Made by a program: the position numbers and the translations under genes. 64,000 nt of DNA from Oryzias latipes (taxonomy: Eukaryota > Chordata > Actinopteri > Beloniformes > Adrianichthyidae). Below are positions 60,501 through 64,000 of the stretch, piece after piece; within the stretch, counting starts at the first letter, position 1; each line of letters opens with the position of its first letter. The stretch covers positions 34,184,934 to 34,248,933 of the forward strand of contig NC_019859.2 in assembly GCF_002234675.1 (NCBI RefSeq), written 5' to 3'. The notes beneath the pieces are model-generated. The model searched no databases. It saw nothing but the letters and a program-made list of their open reading frames with translations, and had not been told where the DNA came from.

Positions 60501-62982
60501 TTTACATAGGAGGTGAACATCTAACATAAAAGGGCTCCATCCTGATTGGTTAACAACGTGAAGGCGTCCATCTGATTGGTCAAATGCTTAAAAGGATTTA
60601 TTTGATTTGTTAAATACTTCAAGCTGCCATAAGATTGTTTTGGCACATTTAACCATTTATTGCAATATGCGTATTGCGCAGCTTGATATTGCAATAATGA
60701 TTTCGTTTGCAAATTAATGGACGGACCTAATCCAGCTGTACAGTTTAAATCAGGATTCCAGCTCAGACGAGGAAAACAGGCGTTCATGGAGCTATTTGTC
60801 TGCGCCAGAATGGAGCGGAGCGTATTGTTTACATCACAAATTTCAAACAGACCTCTTCTGATTAAAACATTTGAATAAGGAAAACCCTCAGAAATGCATC
60901 TTTAAGTTTAATTTTCTTTTTATATGTCCTCCATCAGAAAAAGGCTGTATTTTCATTGCAGTGGGTCTTTAACCATCAAACCTATGAGTTTCAGTCTCCT
61001 CTCACGCCAAAGCCTGCAGAAGCCGCCAGAAGTTTCTGTTTATGATGTTTAGGGATTTTCTTTCTGAATCATGGATTCATGTCTATTTCTGTCTTTATCT
61101 GATGAGCTTCGCGTTTTTAAGGGATCACCGTTGCAGAGGGTTTGTCTCATTTCATTGTTTGTAGTTCTCCCCTTTTCTCAGCTCCTTTAAAACCTCCAAC
61201 AGTTACCACTGATGAGGTGATTGAATTTAGTCAAATACTGCTTCGGTTTAAGTTTAAGCTTAGTTATGTACCACGGTCCACGACATCCAAGCTTGATTTC
61301 CCCGCTTTGAAAGTGCAGCCCAACGCGCGTCTGCGTTTGGACACGGTGAGCTGCAGCACCTCCTGGGCTCTTCTTGATGGGGGGGGGGGGGGGGGCAACT
61401 ATATATATAAAGTGGATGATGGCTTTTTGACTAATTTAAGACAAGTGTGCAACAGAAAAGTCAGAAAAATTCTAAAGTTTCAAAGATATCCTTTCAAAAC
61501 AAAATCTGCTGCTGACACCTCCCATCTCCACCAGGTTGCATGCAGAGCTCAAAGAGTGCGTTGAGAAGCAGCTCCATTCTTTGCCTGTGGCTTCAGGGAC
61601 GAGCGGCGGCACAATGGAGGAGGACGCCATCATCAGGAACCTCCAAGAGCAGCTGGAGCTGTCCGAGCAGGTCTGGGCATCTGCAACTCCCACCGGGGAA
61701 CAATGCAACCCTCAGGGAGGCTTTGGGTTTTCCGGCTCAGCATCTTCAGCAGCTCCATGTCCACTGGCCCAGAGGCTGATGGGAATTTATGAACAGATCT
61801 CCAAATGAAATCAACAGAAAATTCAATAAATGAAAAAAGGCGCTTCTATAAATGTCGGAACCCCCCCAAAAATACAATAAAGACCTAAAGGATGGCAAAA
61901 ACCAAAGCTGCTAAACCAGAGAAGAAGAAAAGGCAGTTTTTGTAGTTTTTTTTTTAGGGTTTTTGGCTTATTAATCCCTTTTGAGAGCCAAAACAAAACC
62001 TGACTCTCAACACAATCTGTTCAAAGCACGAAGATCAAAAATGAGTAAGACAACAGCCGATGTCCAAAGAAAAGCTCCCAAAGGCCTTCTGGCAGTCTGG
62101 AGGACTGTTGAAAAAGAATAACCAGGAAGGGGCTCTGTGAGGAAAAAAAACTCTGTGCTGGCCCAGAGACGGCAGTTTTCCTCTGCCTCAGCTCTCAGTC
62201 TGAGCCGAGTAACAAGGTCACAGCTGTTCTGCTTGCTGTGCAAATGTGCACAGATTCCGTGTGAGGCTGGAGCGCCACGCGGGGATTCCACCGCGCATGG
62301 CGCCATGGCTGCAGGGATAGATTACACTCTGCTTTATTGAATCTGATATCGGCGTTGCTGTCATATGCGTTGCTGTGGGCCAGATGAGCGATGGGAACCG
62401 GTGGGTGTGAGCGGAGATTGGAAGAAAAGCAGCAAGTGTCTCTCAGTCTTACAGATTAGTTGTTCAGCTGAAATGTTTCATCTCCATCGTGATATTTGAT
62501 TTCTCTTTTAAACTGGTTGGAAATCTGAGCTACGCTTTTGATAATTTCTACAATTATCATCAATAAAGACAAAAACAAGCTGAAACTATTAGGAGGAAGA
62601 TGCAGCTCTCTGTCAAACATGAAACGGAAATTTGTCCAACGCTTTTCGAGATCACGGTGCAGTTGCATGCTGGGAGCTGTCCCTGCGCCTGGATGCTGGA
62701 TTAGAAAATGGGATTTTGATCTGTCCGTTGAAGAACACACAGTAAATGACTGTGCTTTCTGCTTTCAGGAGAACCTTTAGCAGATGTATTGTGTGCACAC
62801 AGCAGGACACGGGGGTTCAGTAAATGGACTGACTGTAGGCGGTCTCTGTTTGAGTCCAGGAGCGGATAAAGGCCATGGAGCTCTGGCAGACAGCCGATCA
62901 GGAGCTGGACCGCCTGCAGCGGATCCACCAGCAGACCGTCTCCGACCACGAAGGCCAGGATGCTGAGAGGCGGCAGCTGAAG
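57503..62982 (+). CDS. sclt1: sclt1, sodium channel and clathrin linker 1 (5' part, gene runs off the window)
   Basis: Coding exons seen: 57503-57539, 57700-57767, 59142-59194, 59326-59398, 59470-59525, 61535-61670, 62860-62982; 546 nt, 182 codons, phases all match. A non-coding exon ends at 57,170. The protein begins MMEAELDYLRDQVRRLN and continues LMAPLIAEYDRHIADMTERL, LKVQLERVVKENERLHAEL, KECVEKQLHSLPV, DAIIRNLQEQLELSEQ and then ELWQTADQELDRLQRIHQQ. This follows human SCLT1 (MAAEIDFLREQNRRLN; FLAPLVTEYDKHLGELNGQL; VRNLQEQLQL; VELWQTVSQELDRLHKLYQ). SCLT1 is a coiled-coil protein of the distal appendages of the mother centriole, needed for cilium assembly. The donor after 62,982 (GTTCAG) is weak, so that exon end is less certain. 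The rest lies beyond 64,000. Confidence 0.93.
57870..58470 (+). repeat. Interspersed repeat in sclt1 intron, with LINE-type tail upstream
   Basis: At 57,994-58,078 lies a GCACCTTGAGCTGTCTTCTC tail ending in an AATTTGAATTTG run. From about 58,080 the text CTCTCTCCAGCTAGCTTACA, GTACAGTTCTGTTACAGATT and ATCTATTTGTCTGC recurs with divergence in the same orientation at 60,230-60,830. It includes a 69-codon frame (MASNIVAIQAYSSVTDSS) that is partly kept in the second copy. Class unknown. Confidence 0.6.
59930..60975 (+). repeat. Second copy of the sclt1-intron repeat, interrupted by a hAT-like MITE
   Basis: It shares with the copy at 57,870-58,470 the words GCTAGCTTACAGCCC, TACAGTTT...GATTCCAGCT and GAGCTATTTGTCTGC. 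Its end at 60,840-60,975 is the reverse complement of repeat family R1. The insertion lies after CTATCCAG, a word that is unbroken in the first copy. Confidence 0.6.
60336..60727. mobile_element. hAT-like MITE nested in the intron repeat
   Basis: Starts TGTAGGGCTGCACGGTATG, the familiar end of a fish hAT MITE, followed by CAATATGCAATATTAATGAT-type alternations. The flanks are CTATCCAG (60,328-60,335) and TAATCCAG (60,728-60,735), a probable 8-bp duplication with changes. The right end is diverged. Confidence 0.6.
61240..61440 (+). repeat. Local repeat shared with 63,340-63,490
   Basis: Both places have CGGACACGGTGAGCT-type text (TTTGGACACGGTGAGC), CTCCTGG(G/A)CTCTTCTTGATG, a G-run, then GGGGCAACTATATATATAAA and GGATGATGG. 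The G-run is 19 G at 61,379-61,397 and 6 G in the second copy. It is a dispersed repeat within sclt1 introns, class unknown. Confidence 0.75.
61805..62855. other. sclt1 intron, nothing else recognised
   Basis: Minus-strand and plus-strand frames here have no splice or similarity support. Confidence 0.5.
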
Positions 62983-63339
62983 GTTCAGCAACCTGCACAC
63001 ATGTTTCCCACAGTAGGGCTGAGTTCAGAAAACCAATCAGTCTGACTACAACCAGCTTTTATTAGAACTTCTTTTTTGGTTTAGTTGATATCACTACTGT
63101 GAACACTTTGGTGTTTTGTACTGAAGGGGATCTTTTTTAATGCTCATTTATTTTGTTTGACATCATATTTTAAATTAAATGTTGAAATTTTCCAAATGAA
63201 ATAGAATAAATTCAGGATTTTATCAGTGATTCCCAGCCCTAATCCCACTTTGAGCCGACATATTCCTTGGATCAAGATCAGTGTTGCCAGATAGAGTCCA
63301 GATTTTCTGGACCAAAAGTTCTTTAAAAACTGCTAGAAA

Positions 63340-63490
63340 TGAGGTTAACCAGTTATATGGATTTTTTTTCTCTGAATTTCCTCGCTCTGATAGTGCAGCC
63401 CAACACAGTCTGCGTTTGGACACGGTGAGCTTCAGCGCCTCCTGGACTCTTCTTGATGGGGGGGGCAACTATATATATAAAGGGGATGAT
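63340..63490 (+). repeat. Local repeat, second copy
   Basis: See 61,240-61,440; same orientation, shorter G-run. Confidence 0.75.
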
Positions 63491-64000
63491 GGATGTTGAT
63501 AGGATGGACAGTGGAGATAAATATCAGACCAAACGAGATAAAAGCAATAAGCAGTAATTATCCATGTATTACTTATTAATTCCTGTTTGGATTGAAAGTC
63601 AGATTTTTAGACATCTTTTACTGAGAATACAGCCACCATCCTTGCAGTCCCAGAAAACCATTAAATAATGGATAATAATTCAACTTAATAGCAGCCACTG
63701 GAGATCAAGCGTGAGATCATGAGGCCACTATTGCCTCAAACATCAAGACCAAAAAGGAAAAAAGGCATAAATAATCAATACTAGGGGTTCTGGTAACTTA
63801 TTATCATGAACAAAGGTGGAAATTGTTCTTGTGTTATTACTTTTTGTGATTTTTATGAAGTAATCTTTACGCCACCACATTGCAAACAAAACTTTCTAAG
63901 TAGCAAATGAAAATATGACATTTTTTCTTTCAAAAAAAATATTTATGCGCTTGCAGCATAAATGTTTTGACATCTTATCTCGCTTTTTCTCTAACTTTTT
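63491..64000. other. sclt1 intron, window end
   Basis: AT-rich intronic sequence. The next sclt1 exon is not within the window. Confidence 0.6.

Noticed and set aside
62007-63000. Minus-strand frames opposite sclt1 exons
   Set aside because: They are shadows of the sclt1 coding exon and of GC-rich intron text.

Overview
The window is vertebrate, and most likely a teleost fish, probably medaka-like (that last step is inference). It has spliced genes with GT-AG introns, SINEs with tRNA-like heads, hAT, piggyBac and PIF/Harbinger MITEs, non-LTR fragments of fish type, and two neighbouring host genes that are also neighbours on human 4q28 (C4orf33 and SCLT1). Bases 1-52,630 are gene-poor: mostly unique AT-rich DNA with scattered old repeats. 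The two host genes lie at the right-hand end.

Layout. 1-35 kb: no host gene that I can support. It holds two copies of a 193-bp TTAA-flanked MITE (one split by an 870-bp hAT element with an exact 8-bp target duplication), a probable solo LTR, three pieces of a Harbinger family, a 687-bp PIF-like element, SINEs and fragments of non-LTR elements. 35.3-38.6 kb: a locally duplicated array of tRNA-Glu and tRNA-Gly genes. 38.9-40.3 kb: a very GC-rich repeated block. 40,887-52,630: a large DNA transposon of 11,732 bp. 53.3-56.6 kb: the C4orf33 (UPF0462) homologue, minus strand, five coding exons. 57.0-64 kb: the first coding exons of sclt1, plus strand; the gene runs off the window. These two host genes are head to head over a short shared promoter region.

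The large transposon is the main result. It is bounded by a 6-bp direct repeat (CAGACT) and has inverted repeats of about 1.94 kb that are nearly identical. It carries two convergent genes that both look whole: a 12-exon HECT-type ubiquitin ligase (about 707 aa, with a ubiquitin-interacting motif and the catalytic cysteine) and a DDE integrase/transposase with an N-terminal helix-turn-helix (about 393 aa). The first three coding exons and the presumed promoter of BOTH genes lie inside the inverted repeats. The element therefore has two identical copies of one leader, each spliced to a different body: HECT ligase on the left arm, integrase on the right arm. Three older or smaller elements are nested in it: a hAT MITE, a SINE and a decayed Tc1-like transposon. 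I know of retroviral-type integrases in eukaryotic DNA transposons (Ginger1, Ginger2/TDD, IS481-like), but I cannot place this element in a named family, and I do not know a description of the shared-leader layout.
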